A stretch of 64,000 nt of DNA, from contig JAJCZO010000270.1 of assembly GCA_029262355.1 (NCBI GenBank), positions 1 through 64,000 of the forward strand, read 5' to 3'. The notes under the pieces are model-generated. The model was not told the origin of the DNA. It saw only the letters and a list, made by a program, of their open reading frames with translations, and did not search any database. Position numbers and translations under genes: made by a program. Below, piece by piece: positions 26,380-35,518 of the stretch (position 1 is its first letter; each line of letters begins with the position of its first letter). The stretch is from Deltaproteobacteria bacterium. Lineage in GTDB: Bacteria > Desulfobacterota > Binatia > UBA12015.

Positions 26380-27816
26380 ATGAGCGAACCGCCGCTGCGG
26401 CTAGTCGCGTTCGTGAAGCGCAGCTGCCCCACGTGCGAGCTAGTGGTCCCCGTCCTGCAGCAACTCGCCGCGACCGCAGACCTCACGATCTACACGCAGG
26501 ATGATCTGCAGTTCCCACCCGGCCTCGCACCGCGGGACGACACCGACCTCGGCGAATCCTATCAGCACGGGATTGAGACGGTTCCAACACTGCTGCGAAT
26601 CGAATCGAAGACCGAGACCGAGCGCGCCGTCGGCTGGCACCGCGGCGACTGGGAAGCATTGACCCGGATGTCCGGGCTTGGGCCAACGCTCCCCGAGTAT
26701 CGACCTGGCTGTGGCTCCCTCTCCGTCGAGCCCGAGCACGAAGCCGAGCTCCGCGCTCGATTCCAAGGGCACGCGCTCGGCGCGCGGCGCGTCGAAATCG
26801 CGCCGCTGGAAGACGAGATGGAGGCGCTCTTCGACCGAGGTTGGACCGATGGCCTGCCGGTCGTGCCCCCGACCGAGCGGCGCGTCCTCGCCATGCTCGA
26901 AGGCACGAGTCGCGCGCCCAGCGAGATCGTCACGACCGTGGCGCCCGACCTCGTGGAATGCTCGGTCGAGAAGGTCGCCATCAACGCCGTCATGGCGGGA
27001 TGCCGGCCCGAATACCTCCCCGTCGTGCTCGCCGCCGTCGAGGCGACGTGTACGGATCGCTTCAACATCCACGGAGTGCTCGCCACGACCATGGGCGTCG
27101 GCCCGGTCGTCATCGTGAACGGACCGGCGCGGCGCGCCCTGGGGATGAACTCCGGCATCAACGTGCTCGGACAAGGCAATCGGGCGAACGCCACGATCGG
27201 GCGCGCCCTGCAGTTGGTCATCCGCAACGTTGGCGGCGGCCGGCCCGGCGAGGTCGATCGCGCCACCTACGGGAACCCGGGCAAGGTGGGCCTCTGCTTC
27301 CCAGAAGACGAAGAAGGGTCCCCGTGGGAGCCGCTCTCGTCGGACTTCGGCTTCGCCGCTGGGACCAGCACCGTCACTGTGTTTGCCGGAGAGAGCCCCC
27401 ACAACATCGTCGACCAGCTGTCGCGCGAACCAGACTCCCTGGCCCGATCGCTCGCCGGTTGCCTGCGTACCGTGCATCACCCAAAGCTGGTGATCGGGTT
27501 CGGCGCGATGCTCGTGATCGGCCCCGAGCACGCACGCGTCTTCCGCCAAGCAAGCTGGAGCAAGGCGAAGCTGAAAGAACGCCTACAGGAGCTGCTGCTC
27601 CTACCAGCGTCGGAACTGATGCGCGGCGCCGGCGACATCACCGAGGGCCTGCCACTGCCCGAGGAGATGAAGAACGCCGAGCTTCCCAAGTTCAAGCCCG
27701 ACGCACTGCACATCGTACATGCCGGCGGAGGCGCTGGGCTGTTCTCAGTCATTCTAAACGGCTGGCTCACGGGCACAGAGGGCAGCGAACCCGTGACCAG
27801 GGAGATTCGACCATGA
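26380..27816 (+). CDS. Thioredoxin-like domain (CPTC) fused to a conserved domain; partner gene of the UGSC-family protein
   Basis: N-terminus LRLVAFVKRSCPTCELVVPVLQQLA...ETVPTLLRI; C-terminal part MEALFDRGWTDGLPVVPPTERRVLAMLEG...IHGVLATTMGVGPVVIVNGPARRALGMNSGINVLGQGNRANATIGRAL; translationally coupled (ATGA) to the next CDS. Confidence 0.75.
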   Translation: MSEPPLRLVAFVKRSCPTCELVVPVLQQLAATADLTIYTQDDLQFPPGLAPRDDTDLGESYQHGIETVPTLLRIESKTETERAVGWHRGDWEALTRMSGLGPTLPEYRPGCGSLSVEPEHEAELRARFQGHALGARRVEIAPLEDEMEALFDRGWTDGLPVVPPTERRVLAMLEGTSRAPSEIVTTVAPDLVECSVEKVAINAVMAGCRPEYLPVVLAAVEATCTDRFNIHGVLATTMGVGPVVIVNGPARRALGMNSGINVLGQGNRANATIGRALQLVIRNVGGGRPGEVDRATYGNPGKVGLCFPEDEEGSPWEPLSSDFGFAAGTSTVTVFAGESPHNIVDQLSREPDSLARSLAGCLRTVHHPKLVIGFGAMLVIGPEHARVFRQASWSKAKLKERLQELLLLPASELMRGAGDITEGLPLPEEMKNAELPKFKPDALHIVHAGGGAGLFSVILNGWLTGTEGSEPVTREIRP

Positions 27817-28334
27817 GCGGACAACGTACCGTCCTCGATCCCACGAGCGAGCGGAATCTTCCGATCCGCAAACGACTCCCTCGTCTCGAAACCCTCGAAG
27901 GCAAGACGATCGGACTGCTCGACATCTCGAAGGCGCGCGGCGACATCTTCCTGGGCCAGGTCGAGACGCGCCTGCGCGAGCGCGGCGCGAACGTCGAACG
28001 GTTCCGGAAGCCGACATTCGCGAAACCGGCCCCAGAGGACCTGAGACAGCAGATCACCGTGCAGTGTGAAGCTGTCGTCGAAGCACTCGCGGATTGAGGC
28101 AGCTGCACGTCGTGCAGTGTGCACGACATCGTAGACTTGGAAGGGCGCGGGATTCCTGGCGTATACGTCGCAACCACTCAGTTCGAGGACGGAGGCGCCG
28201 CACAGGCGCGCGCACTCGGCGCGAATCCCGCGGCAGTGTTCATTCCCCACCCGATCCAAGACCGCACCGACGAAGAGCTTCGCAAACTTGCCGACGACGC
28301 AGTCGCAAAGATCATTGCGGGCCTTACGGGCTAG
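27813..28334 (+). CDS. UGSC-family selenoprotein; in-frame TGA at 28095-28097 read as selenocysteine (Sec95)
   Basis: ATG at 27813; 94 codons, TGA, then GSCTSCSVHDIVDLEGRGIPGVYVATTQFEDGGAAQARALGANPAAVFIPHPIQDRTDEELRKLADDAVAKIIAGLTG in the same frame to TAG at 28332-28334; hairpin right after TGA. Confidence 0.88.
28098..28130 (+). promoter_or_regulatory. Putative bacterial SECIS element
   Basis: 7-bp perfect stem GTCGTGC (28109-28115)/GCACGAC (28121-28127), loop AGTGT with G at loop position 2, loop starts 18 nt after the TGA. Confidence 0.75.
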
Positions 28335-28487
28335 CTTGCCGCCAGCGAGATCCCGCCAATTCCACCTTGCCATCGATCCGCGCTCGTTCGGAAGGCACAC
28401 CGACACAGGAATGTCGGCAATCTTCGGGAAGGAGACGAGACCGCGCGACGGGAATCGAGGGGCGGCAAGACCTGGATGCGACCGCGC

Positions 28488-29618
28488 TCACGGTGCACGA
28501 GCGCCGAGAATCTGATCGGCGATCCGGGCGCGATGATGATCCGGATCGCCAAGAGCAGGCCGTGAGGCGAGCGCGCGCCGACGGTAGAGGTGCGCGTCAC
28601 AGTCTTCGGTGAAGCCGAATCCGCCGTGGAACTGGATGGCGCGCGATGTCGCGAAGCCGTATGCGTCGGCCGACCCCGCCTTCGCCATCCGAGCGAGGAG
28701 CACGGCATCGTCGTTCCCCTGGTCGATCGCACACGCAGCCGCATAGACGAGCGAGCGTGCTTGCTCGGTCGCGATCAGAACGTTCACGAGAGGATGCTTG
28801 ATCGCCTGGAACGCACCAATCGGTTTCCCGAACTGCTCGCGCGTGGCGGCGTAGGCGGCCGTCAGGTCGAGAGCCGCGGTGGCACCACCGACCGACTCCG
28901 CCGCCAGTGCGGTCCACGCCAACGGGAGTATCGCCGCTTCGACCTCACTCGCCGGCCGCTCGAGAAGGGCTTCCGGCGCCGCACCGTCGAGGACGATACG
29001 GCCTTGGCGACGGGTGCGGTCCAACCCCGCCTCCCCTTGGACGTGCAACCCGACGGCGTCGCGCCGGACGAGCGCGATGCGGACTTCCCCATCGACTCGG
29101 ACGGGGAGACAGAACACGTCGGCGGTCTCGGCCGCCCAGACGAAGGCCTTGGTGCCGTGCAGGCGGCCGCCCTCCTCCTCGACCGTCGTGTCATCAACCC
29201 GCCAGGTGCCACCGACCTCGACGTGCGCCCAGCTCGCGCGGAGGCCGCCCGCCGCGAGGGGCGGGAGCCACGTCGCGCGCTGCGCGGCGGAGCCACCAAC
29301 ATCGACGACCTTCGCCGCCAACACGTGCGCGAGCAGTGGCGTCGGCAAGAGGGTGCGGCCGGCTTCTTCTGCGAGGATTGCAAACTCGACCGCCCCGAGC
29401 CCGGCGCCACCGTGCTCCTCTGACGCCAAGAGCCCCAGCCAACCCAGCTGCGCCAACTCCGACCACACGGCAGGATCATCCCCGACCGGGTCTGGATGCA
29501 GGGCGCGCACCGCCTCGATCGACGAGCGCGTGGCTAGCATCCGGCGCGCCTCGTCGCGGAGCAGAGCCTGGTCTTCGGTGTAGGCCAGACGCGTCGAGAT
29601 CGAGTCGAGGGCGCTCAC
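28488..29618 (-). CDS. Acyl-CoA dehydrogenase family protein
   Basis: LGWLGLLASEEHGGAGLGAVEFAILAEEAGRTLLPTPLLAH; YAATREQFGKPIGAFQAIKHPL; IQFHGGFGFTEDCDAHLYRRR. Confidence 0.92.
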   Translation of the reverse strand: MSALDSISTRLAYTEDQALLRDEARRMLATRSSIEAVRALHPDPVGDDPAVWSELAQLGWLGLLASEEHGGAGLGAVEFAILAEEAGRTLLPTPLLAHVLAAKVVDVGGSAAQRATWLPPLAAGGLRASWAHVEVGGTWRVDDTTVEEEGGRLHGTKAFVWAAETADVFCLPVRVDGEVRIALVRRDAVGLHVQGEAGLDRTRRQGRIVLDGAAPEALLERPASEVEAAILPLAWTALAAESVGGATAALDLTAAYAATREQFGKPIGAFQAIKHPLVNVLIATEQARSLVYAAACAIDQGNDDAVLLARMAKAGSADAYGFATSRAIQFHGGFGFTEDCDAHLYRRRALASRPALGDPDHHRARIADQILGARAP

Positions 29619-30835
29619 CTCGTCTTAGGAAGGCCGAGCACCTTCTCTCCGAGAATGTTGCGCACGATCTCGGATGTCCCGCCCGCGATCGTCATGCTGT
29701 AGGTGTTTAAGTAGAAGCGCTGCCACTCTCCCTCGTCCACTGCAGCGGGGTCGCCCTTGGTGAGCGAGCCAGCATAGCCTTGGAGCTCGCAGCCGTAGTC
29801 GGCGAGGCGCTGCAGATGCTCGCTGCTTTCCACCTTCGCCATGAGCGGGAGCGCCATCGGTCGATCCGCGACGAGCCCAGGGATGCGAGTCCGCAAACGG
29901 GAGAAGCGCATCGCGACCGCCTCCGTCGCGAAACGGGCGATCCGATCGCGCACGCTCGGGTCTTCGAGCGCTGGCCGGCCATCTCGCACGGTCTCTCGAG
30001 CCAGCTCGATGAGGGCACCGATGTCGTAGCTGTACACGTCACTGCGACCGCCGGCGGCACCGTCGGACGCGCCGCGCTCGAAGCCCAGTGTGGCGAGCGC
30101 AATCTCCCAGCCCTGCCCTTCCTGCCCCAAGAGCCGCTCGGCGGGGAATCGCGCATCGTCGAAGAAGATCTGATTGAAGCCGCCTTCCCCGGTCAACTTC
30201 GTGAGCGGCGCGACCTCGATGCCTTCGATCTTCATCGGCGCGAGGAAGAACGAGATGCCCGCGTGCTTCTGAGCATCCGGATCGGTTCGCGCGAGGAGAA
30301 TCATCTGGTGCGCGTAGCGCCCGAGCGACGTCCAGACCTTGTGACCGCTGACGGCCCACTCGTCCCCGTTGCGAACGGCGCGCGTCTGGAGCGATGCGAG
30401 ATCGCTTCCCGCGGAAGGCTCGCTGAACCCCTGGCACCAGATCTCATCCGCCCGCAAGGCTTTCATGATGAACCGCTGCTTCTGCGCCTCGGTTCCGTAC
30501 GCGAGAATGACGGGCCCCGCCCAAGCGAGCCCGACGAGGTTGATCAAGAACGGCACACCAGCGCGGCTCATCTCTTGATCGACGACCCGTTGATAGCCTC
30601 GCGGTCGTCCTCCACCCCCGTACTCCACCGGCCATTCGACACCGACGAAACCCGCGTCGTAGACCTTCGCCTGCCAATCGCGGAGATAGGTGAACTGGTC
30701 GTCCGTCGTGACGGACAGCATCGTCTGCGGCAAGACGAAGCCCGGATCGGGCGGGCGGTTCTGCTCCACCCACCTCCGTACCTCTGCACGGAAGGAATCG
30801 AGGGCTTCCTGCGTAAAAATCTCCTCCTGCGCCAT
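29615..30835 (-). CDS. Acyl-CoA dehydrogenase family protein
   Basis: WCQGFSEPSAGSDLASLQTRAVRNGDEWAVSGHKVWTSLGRYA; MTIAGGTSEIVRNILGEKVLGLPKTR. Confidence 0.95.
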   Translation of the reverse strand: MAQEEIFTQEALDSFRAEVRRWVEQNRPPDPGFVLPQTMLSVTTDDQFTYLRDWQAKVYDAGFVGVEWPVEYGGGGRPRGYQRVVDQEMSRAGVPFLINLVGLAWAGPVILAYGTEAQKQRFIMKALRADEIWCQGFSEPSAGSDLASLQTRAVRNGDEWAVSGHKVWTSLGRYAHQMILLARTDPDAQKHAGISFFLAPMKIEGIEVAPLTKLTGEGGFNQIFFDDARFPAERLLGQEGQGWEIALATLGFERGASDGAAGGRSDVYSYDIGALIELARETVRDGRPALEDPSVRDRIARFATEAVAMRFSRLRTRIPGLVADRPMALPLMAKVESSEHLQRLADYGCELQGYAGSLTKGDPAAVDEGEWQRFYLNTYSMTIAGGTSEIVRNILGEKVLGLPKTR

Positions 30836-30839
30836 CGCC

Positions 30840-31907
30840 CTACTCCAGCGAAAGAATGTGGCCTTGGCTCGGCACGACCCGCCCCTCGACCGTGTCGAGA
30901 TACACGGCCTGTACGGCCTCCGGCCCACGTCCGTGCACGATCTCGAGCCAGCCGTCGGTCTCGGCCAGGAACGTTCCCCAGGCCTCCGCGCTCCGCTGAT
31001 TGAAGCCCGCGGCCCCCCAGTCCTTGCGACGCTTGTCGACCTGCGACGGCGCGAAGAAGAACTCCGGCTTGGCCCCGCGCAGTCCGTCCACGCCCCCGCG
31101 TTCTTCCCAGTGGGTCATGCCGACCTGGCAGCTGTACTTGACGGCATCGCCGAGGCGCTCGTGCGCCGCGCGGAGGACCGTGGCATTCCCGGCCATGTCG
31201 ACGATGACGGTCGGGTCGGTCGGCGGAAGCGATCCAATGTCTCCGTACGCGACCGTGCGGTCGTAACAGCCGAGGCCCTCGACGAACGAGACGTTTCCTT
31301 GTGACGTGAGGCCAACCACCTGGCACTGCCGATTGCGCGATAAGAGGAACGCCAGAGAGAAGGCCGTCTTGCTGGACGCGCTGAGTAGGACGACGGTCTT
31401 CGCGCCGAAGAAGTCATTGTCGGCGAGGAAGTCGTCGATCAGGAAGGCCGTCATGAACAACGGATTGAGGATCATGCGCCGATCGTCCTGCGTACGGTCA
31501 TAGCCCGGCTCGGCCGCGAGCCGCGTGTACTGGTTGTAGACCTCAGGCAATGCGGCGCGATGCGCAGACACGTCGGTCAAACCGTGCGTCGTGACGTTGC
31601 CGGGCTCGATGATGAGATCGGTCGACATCGGGAGGTAACCGTACAGCCGCTCCCCCTCGGGAAGCTCCGGATGACGAGACTCATCGACTGCCGCAACGCC
31701 CCAGACCGGAATACGACCCCAACCCTCGAGCGCCGGGAAGAAGTTCCAGTAGCCGATCAGTTCACCCACCGCGCCGTAGGTGACGTTGTTCGCCGTGAAC
31801 GCGAACTTCTTGATTCGAAGCCGCGCCTGTCCGTCCTCGAGCTTTGGCGTAGGCTTCGATTCGAACTTCCCTTCGCGCAGGTTCTGCCGGTTTACGATGA
31901 AATCCAT
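30840..31907 (-). CDS. DUF2855 family protein
   Basis: MDFIVNRQNLREGKFESKPTPKLEDGQARLRIKKFAFTANNVTYGAVGELIGYWNFFPALEGWGRIPVWGVAAV; VVLLSASSKTAFSLAFLL. Confidence 0.85.
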   Translation of the reverse strand: MDFIVNRQNLREGKFESKPTPKLEDGQARLRIKKFAFTANNVTYGAVGELIGYWNFFPALEGWGRIPVWGVAAVDESRHPELPEGERLYGYLPMSTDLIIEPGNVTTHGLTDVSAHRAALPEVYNQYTRLAAEPGYDRTQDDRRMILNPLFMTAFLIDDFLADNDFFGAKTVVLLSASSKTAFSLAFLLSRNRQCQVVGLTSQGNVSFVEGLGCYDRTVAYGDIGSLPPTDPTVIVDMAGNATVLRAAHERLGDAVKYSCQVGMTHWEERGGVDGLRGAKPEFFFAPSQVDKRRKDWGAAGFNQRSAEAWGTFLAETDGWLEIVHGRGPEAVQAVYLDTVEGRVVPSQGHILSLE

Positions 31908-32150
31908 GGAGAACCCATGCCACGATACCCATCGGGTGCGCCACCACGGCCGCCGAGAAAGGAGCAGCCGCGGCCTGGCCGAAGGCGCCCGCGTGTCGTC
32001 GGAACCACGCCAGAAGAAAGTACCGAGATGTACGGCCGCACTGTTGATCGCGCCACTCCGCCCCGCCGGAGGTCAGAGTCCAGAACGTGACCTGAGGCCC
32101 GCGCGTCGGTCGAGGACGGTTCGCGCAATCGTCTGTTACGAGCGCTCCGC

Positions 32151-33029
32151 CTACGGGCCTGCGTTCGGCAGGCCGATGTCCAAGAACTCGAGCGGATCGA
32201 TGTCACCACCGCCCCGCTGGCCGTCCCACAGCGTACCCGCCTTCTCGCCGCGCACGATGCGGAACTTTCGGTCGCCGAAGATCTCGCCGGTCTTCCACAC
32301 CCAGTCGATGTCGACCGCGGCGTAGTGCGCGGACATCGCGCGGCGGAACCCCTCGGTGCGATTGCGCCCCGAACCGTGCAACAGGACCGGGTGGAAGAAA
32401 ACGGTGTCGCCTGGGTCCATCTCCAGATGAACACGCTTCTCCTTCGCGTCACCGAGGTCGAGCACCCCCCAGTAGCCGCCATTCAGCCACTCGATGCCGG
32501 GGGGATTCCCGTGCGGCAGAAGACCCCCGTTCTGGCTGCCCGGCACCACGACCAGACACCCGTTCTGACGGGTGACGGGCTCGAGCGCCGTCCAGCTGGC
32601 GACGAGCCTCTCGGCCGGGCGAAACGGAAAGTAGAGCAGGTCCTGATGCAGGGGATGATGGCCCTGCACATGGGGCGGCTTGTTGATCAACATCGTATGG
32701 ATCGTCTGGACGTCGTGGCCGATGAAGCGCTCGACACAATCGAGGATGTTCGGGTGCGTCGTGTACGAGTCCAGGACGGGGTCGTTCTCGTAGAACTGTA
32801 TCTTGGCGACGGCCTCCATCTCGCTCTTGGGCTTCACCGCGCCCTTGGCCACCATCACGTCCTTCATGACGACCATCCCATCGGCCGGCGGCACGGTGCC
32901 CGCGACGATCGCCTCGAGGCGCTCGAGGAGTGTATCGAGATCGGACTGCCCGATGAGTCCGCGCGCGACGACGTAGCCGTCCCTTCGGTAGGACTCGACC
33001 ATCTCGTCTGTGATCGGATTCTCGCTCAT
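32151..33029 (-). CDS. Phytanoyl-CoA dioxygenase (PhyH) family protein
   Basis: YRRDGYVVARGLIGQSDLDTLLERLEAIV; HHPLHQDLLYFPFRPAERLVASWTALEPVTRQNGCLVVVPGSQ; MDPGDTVFFHPVLLHGSGRN. Confidence 0.9.
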   Translation of the reverse strand: MSENPITDEMVESYRRDGYVVARGLIGQSDLDTLLERLEAIVAGTVPPADGMVVMKDVMVAKGAVKPKSEMEAVAKIQFYENDPVLDSYTTHPNILDCVERFIGHDVQTIHTMLINKPPHVQGHHPLHQDLLYFPFRPAERLVASWTALEPVTRQNGCLVVVPGSQNGGLLPHGNPPGIEWLNGGYWGVLDLGDAKEKRVHLEMDPGDTVFFHPVLLHGSGRNRTEGFRRAMSAHYAAVDIDWVWKTGEIFGDRKFRIVRGEKAGTLWDGQRGGGDIDPLEFLDIGLPNAGP

Positions 33030-33033
33030 GGAT

Positions 33034-33717
33034 CTATCCTTTCGCCTTCTTGCCCGTCGCCGCGGCCCCCGCCTGCGGCGCGAAGGTACCTCCCGCCTGC
33101 GGCGCGAAGGTCTGGTTCACCATCCGCTCGACCACGTCGAGCGCCAGCGGACGACGCCCATCGTCGCCGAACACGAGGCCCTGCAGTGCGAGGCCGGTCA
33201 TCATCGCCTGCAACGACTCGAGCAAACCGTCGGCGTCACGATGCGCGAGGTCGGGGAAGTAGGTGTTCGCCCGACGACGAACGGCCTTCTGATGCCCTCC
33301 GGACGTCTCCTTCAGTGCGGCGCGAAGCTCGTCGTCCGTTCGCGCAGCGAGCAACAGTTCGAGAACCGCGGCGAACGCCGGATCTTTGTAGGTGTCCCAC
33401 AGGAGCCGATAGCCCTCGTGAAATCGATCGCCGTCGGGATCGACCTCCTCCATTGCTGCCGCATACCGCTCCGCGATGCGCGTGTAGAGATGGGCCACGG
33501 CGGCGCTCAGGAGGCGCGCCTTGGTCGGGTAGTAATGCAGTCGGGCGCCGCGCGAAACGCCGGCGCGGTTCTCGACCTCGGTCGTGGTCGTGCCGGAGTA
33601 GCCCCGCTCGATGAGGCAATCGAGAGTCGCGTCGAGCAGACGTGCGTTGGTCTTGGCGCGCCTCTCGGTCTGGGTACGACGCGCCCTCGGGGCGGCCTCT
33701 GCCGCTGTTTCGGCCAT
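33034..33717 (-). CDS. TetR/AcrR family transcriptional regulator
   Basis: LLDATLDCLIERGYSGTTTTEVENRAGVSRGARLHYYPTKARLLSAAVAHLY HTH; C-terminal tandem FAPQAGGTFAPQAG. Confidence 0.92.
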   Translation of the reverse strand: MAETAAEAAPRARRTQTERRAKTNARLLDATLDCLIERGYSGTTTTEVENRAGVSRGARLHYYPTKARLLSAAVAHLYTRIAERYAAAMEEVDPDGDRFHEGYRLLWDTYKDPAFAAVLELLLAARTDDELRAALKETSGGHQKAVRRRANTYFPDLAHRDADGLLESLQAMMTGLALQGLVFGDDGRRPLALDVVERMVNQTFAPQAGGTFAPQAGAAATGKKAKG

Positions 33718-33742
33718 GGTGCAAGACTAACTCGCGGGACAC

Positions 33743-33764
33743 AAACCGGCAAGTCGGTTTGTTT
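33743..33764. promoter_or_regulatory. Palindromic TetR-type operator
   Basis: ACAAACCG-GCAAGT-CGGTTTGT, perfect 8-bp arms, about 25 bp upstream of the tetR start at 33717. Confidence 0.7.
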
Positions 33765-33819
33765 TTGAATTCTCCCCCTGTCCGCGGAAGGAACTGGGGG
33801 AAGTGAACCGGCGACGTTC

Positions 33820-34503
33820 TCAGCGCTGGAGAATCTTCTGGGCGTTCTGAGCGAAGGCGGCCTGGGCTTTTTCGTCGTTGGCCATGCTGGGAACCTGAAC
33901 GGGAACGTCGATGCCGCGGCGCAGGGCGGGGCGCGCCTTCATCGTGTCCATCCAGCGCTTTAGATGGGGAAGACCCTCTCGCGAGACCCCCGACCACTTG
34001 TAGGTTCGCATCCAGCACCAGTTGGCGATGTCGGCGATCGAGAAGTCGTCGGCGAGCCACTCGTTGTTGGCGAGGTGCGTGTCGACGACCTCGAACAGGC
34101 GACGACACTCGTTCTGGTAGCGATCGATCGCAGGCTGGAGCTTCTCCGGGAAGTACCGGAAGAAAACGTTCGCCTGCCCCATCATCGGGCCGATACCGCT
34201 CATCTGGAACATGATCCACTGGATGACTTTGGAGCGACCCTTGGCATCCGTTGGCAGAAGGCGGCCCGTCTTCTCGGCCAGATAGATCATCAGCGCGCCC
34301 GACTCGAACACGGCGAAATCACCCGCCTCACGATCGACGATTGCCGGGATCCGGCCGTTGGGGCTGATCTTCAAGAACCACTCTTCCTTCTGAACGTTCT
34401 TGCCGAGATCGACTGTGTGGACCTCGTAGGGGAGCTCGAGCTCCTCGATGGTACACGATGCCTTCCAGCCATTCGGGGTTGGTGCGGTGTAGAGATCGAT
34501 CAC
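33820..34503 (-). CDS. Glutathione S-transferase family protein
   Basis: [60 protein letters not shown]. Confidence 0.92.
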   Translation of the reverse strand: MIDLYTAPTPNGWKASCTIEELELPYEVHTVDLGKNVQKEEWFLKISPNGRIPAIVDREAGDFAVFESGALMIYLAEKTGRLLPTDAKGRSKVIQWIMFQMSGIGPMMGQANVFFRYFPEKLQPAIDRYQNECRRLFEVVDTHLANNEWLADDFSIADIANWCWMRTYKWSGVSREGLPHLKRWMDTMKARPALRRGIDVPVQVPSMANDEKAQAAFAQNAQKILQR

Positions 34504-34506
34504 GGC

Positions 34507-35502
34507 TTACTCCTCGAGGCCAAAGCACTCGCCGAGACCACACGATTCGATCCACGAGCGGACCTGTGCGCGATCACCGGCGTCGAGCTGGTTTCGGATT
34601 CGCTCTATCACGAGCTGACGCGAGAACTCGATGTACGGGCGTGCGAGATAGCTGACCTCTTCGCCGTACGTTTCGATCGCGAACGCCTTGCGACCCTCCG
34701 CCAGTGCTCGACGATTGCCCAGTGCGAACGGTGCGTACTGATCGCGAGCGCGCTCCAGCAAATGGGCGGCGAACGGAGTCACGCCGGGCGGCGGCGCGAT
34801 CGCCCCCTCCCCGCCCCACAGATCTGCCCCCTCCGCGTCCCACGCGAGAACTCTCGGGAACGCGGCGAGGTCGGGAATCGGATCGTTGTTCGTGTGTGCA
34901 CGCAGGCCTCCCAGAAGAATCGTATCGACCGCGGTAGGGCGATCCCCGAGTGCATACGGGGTTGAGCCGAGCTGCGCCTCGAGTGCCGCGAGCATGTCGA
35001 GGTACTCCTTCTCGGCCGCCCGCTGTTGATGCTCGCTCTCGGTGCCGGTGGCCCGACACGCGCGCGGCCCCCACTTGGCCAGCGGAAGTTCCCGCGCCTC
35101 CTCAACCGAGAGGCTCTTGCCGAGCAACTCGCTGACCGTATGCACGGTGTTCTCTTCGTAGTGCCAGCGGTAATGCACCATCACGCGTGCAAACCACTCG
35201 TCGAGAACCTCTTCGACGATGTGCACGAGAACACCGGCTGGCCCCGCAGGGAACAGGTGGCGCGCGGGGAATCGCGCGTCCATCATCGCGAGGATCGGCG
35301 TTGTATCAGCGATCGCCCAGTTCTCGGGTGTCAGCAAGACCGGCACCTGGTGCGTCGCTGCGCGCCCCCCGATGTCGGGATTCGGCATCTCCTGGTGAAA
35401 CGGCGCGCCGTAAAACCGAAAGGCCGCTTCCAGCTTCCGCGTGAAGAGACTGATGGAGGGCCCATAGATGACGTATTCGTTGGCCACGGTGGACCCTGAC
35501 AT
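34507..35502 (-). CDS. Glutathione S-transferase-like protein
   Basis: YVIYGPSISLFTRKLEAAFRFYGAPFHQE; HQVPVLLTPENWAIADTTPIL; EAQLGSTPYALGDRPTAVDTILLGGL. Confidence 0.75.
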   Translation of the reverse strand: MSGSTVANEYVIYGPSISLFTRKLEAAFRFYGAPFHQEMPNPDIGGRAATHQVPVLLTPENWAIADTTPILAMMDARFPARHLFPAGPAGVLVHIVEEVLDEWFARVMVHYRWHYEENTVHTVSELLGKSLSVEEARELPLAKWGPRACRATGTESEHQQRAAEKEYLDMLAALEAQLGSTPYALGDRPTAVDTILLGGLRAHTNNDPIPDLAAFPRVLAWDAEGADLWGGEGAIAPPPGVTPFAAHLLERARDQYAPFALGNRRALAEGRKAFAIETYGEEVSYLARPYIEFSRQLVIERIRNQLDAGDRAQVRSWIESCGLGECFGLEE

Positions 35503-35518
35503 AATGGCAGAAATTATG

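Noticed and set aside
27813-28097. Taking the TGA at 28095 as the true stop of a 94-aa protein
   Set aside because: Conserved-looking sequence continues in the same frame with a U/C-G-S-C-T-S-C motif and a SECIS-like hairpin, so a plain stop is the poorer explanation.
33067-33111. Short tandem repeat GCCTGCGGCGCGAAGG in the tetR 3' end as a mobile or CRISPR-like repeat
   Set aside because: Only two copies, in frame (FAPQAGGTFAPQAG); simple slippage duplication.
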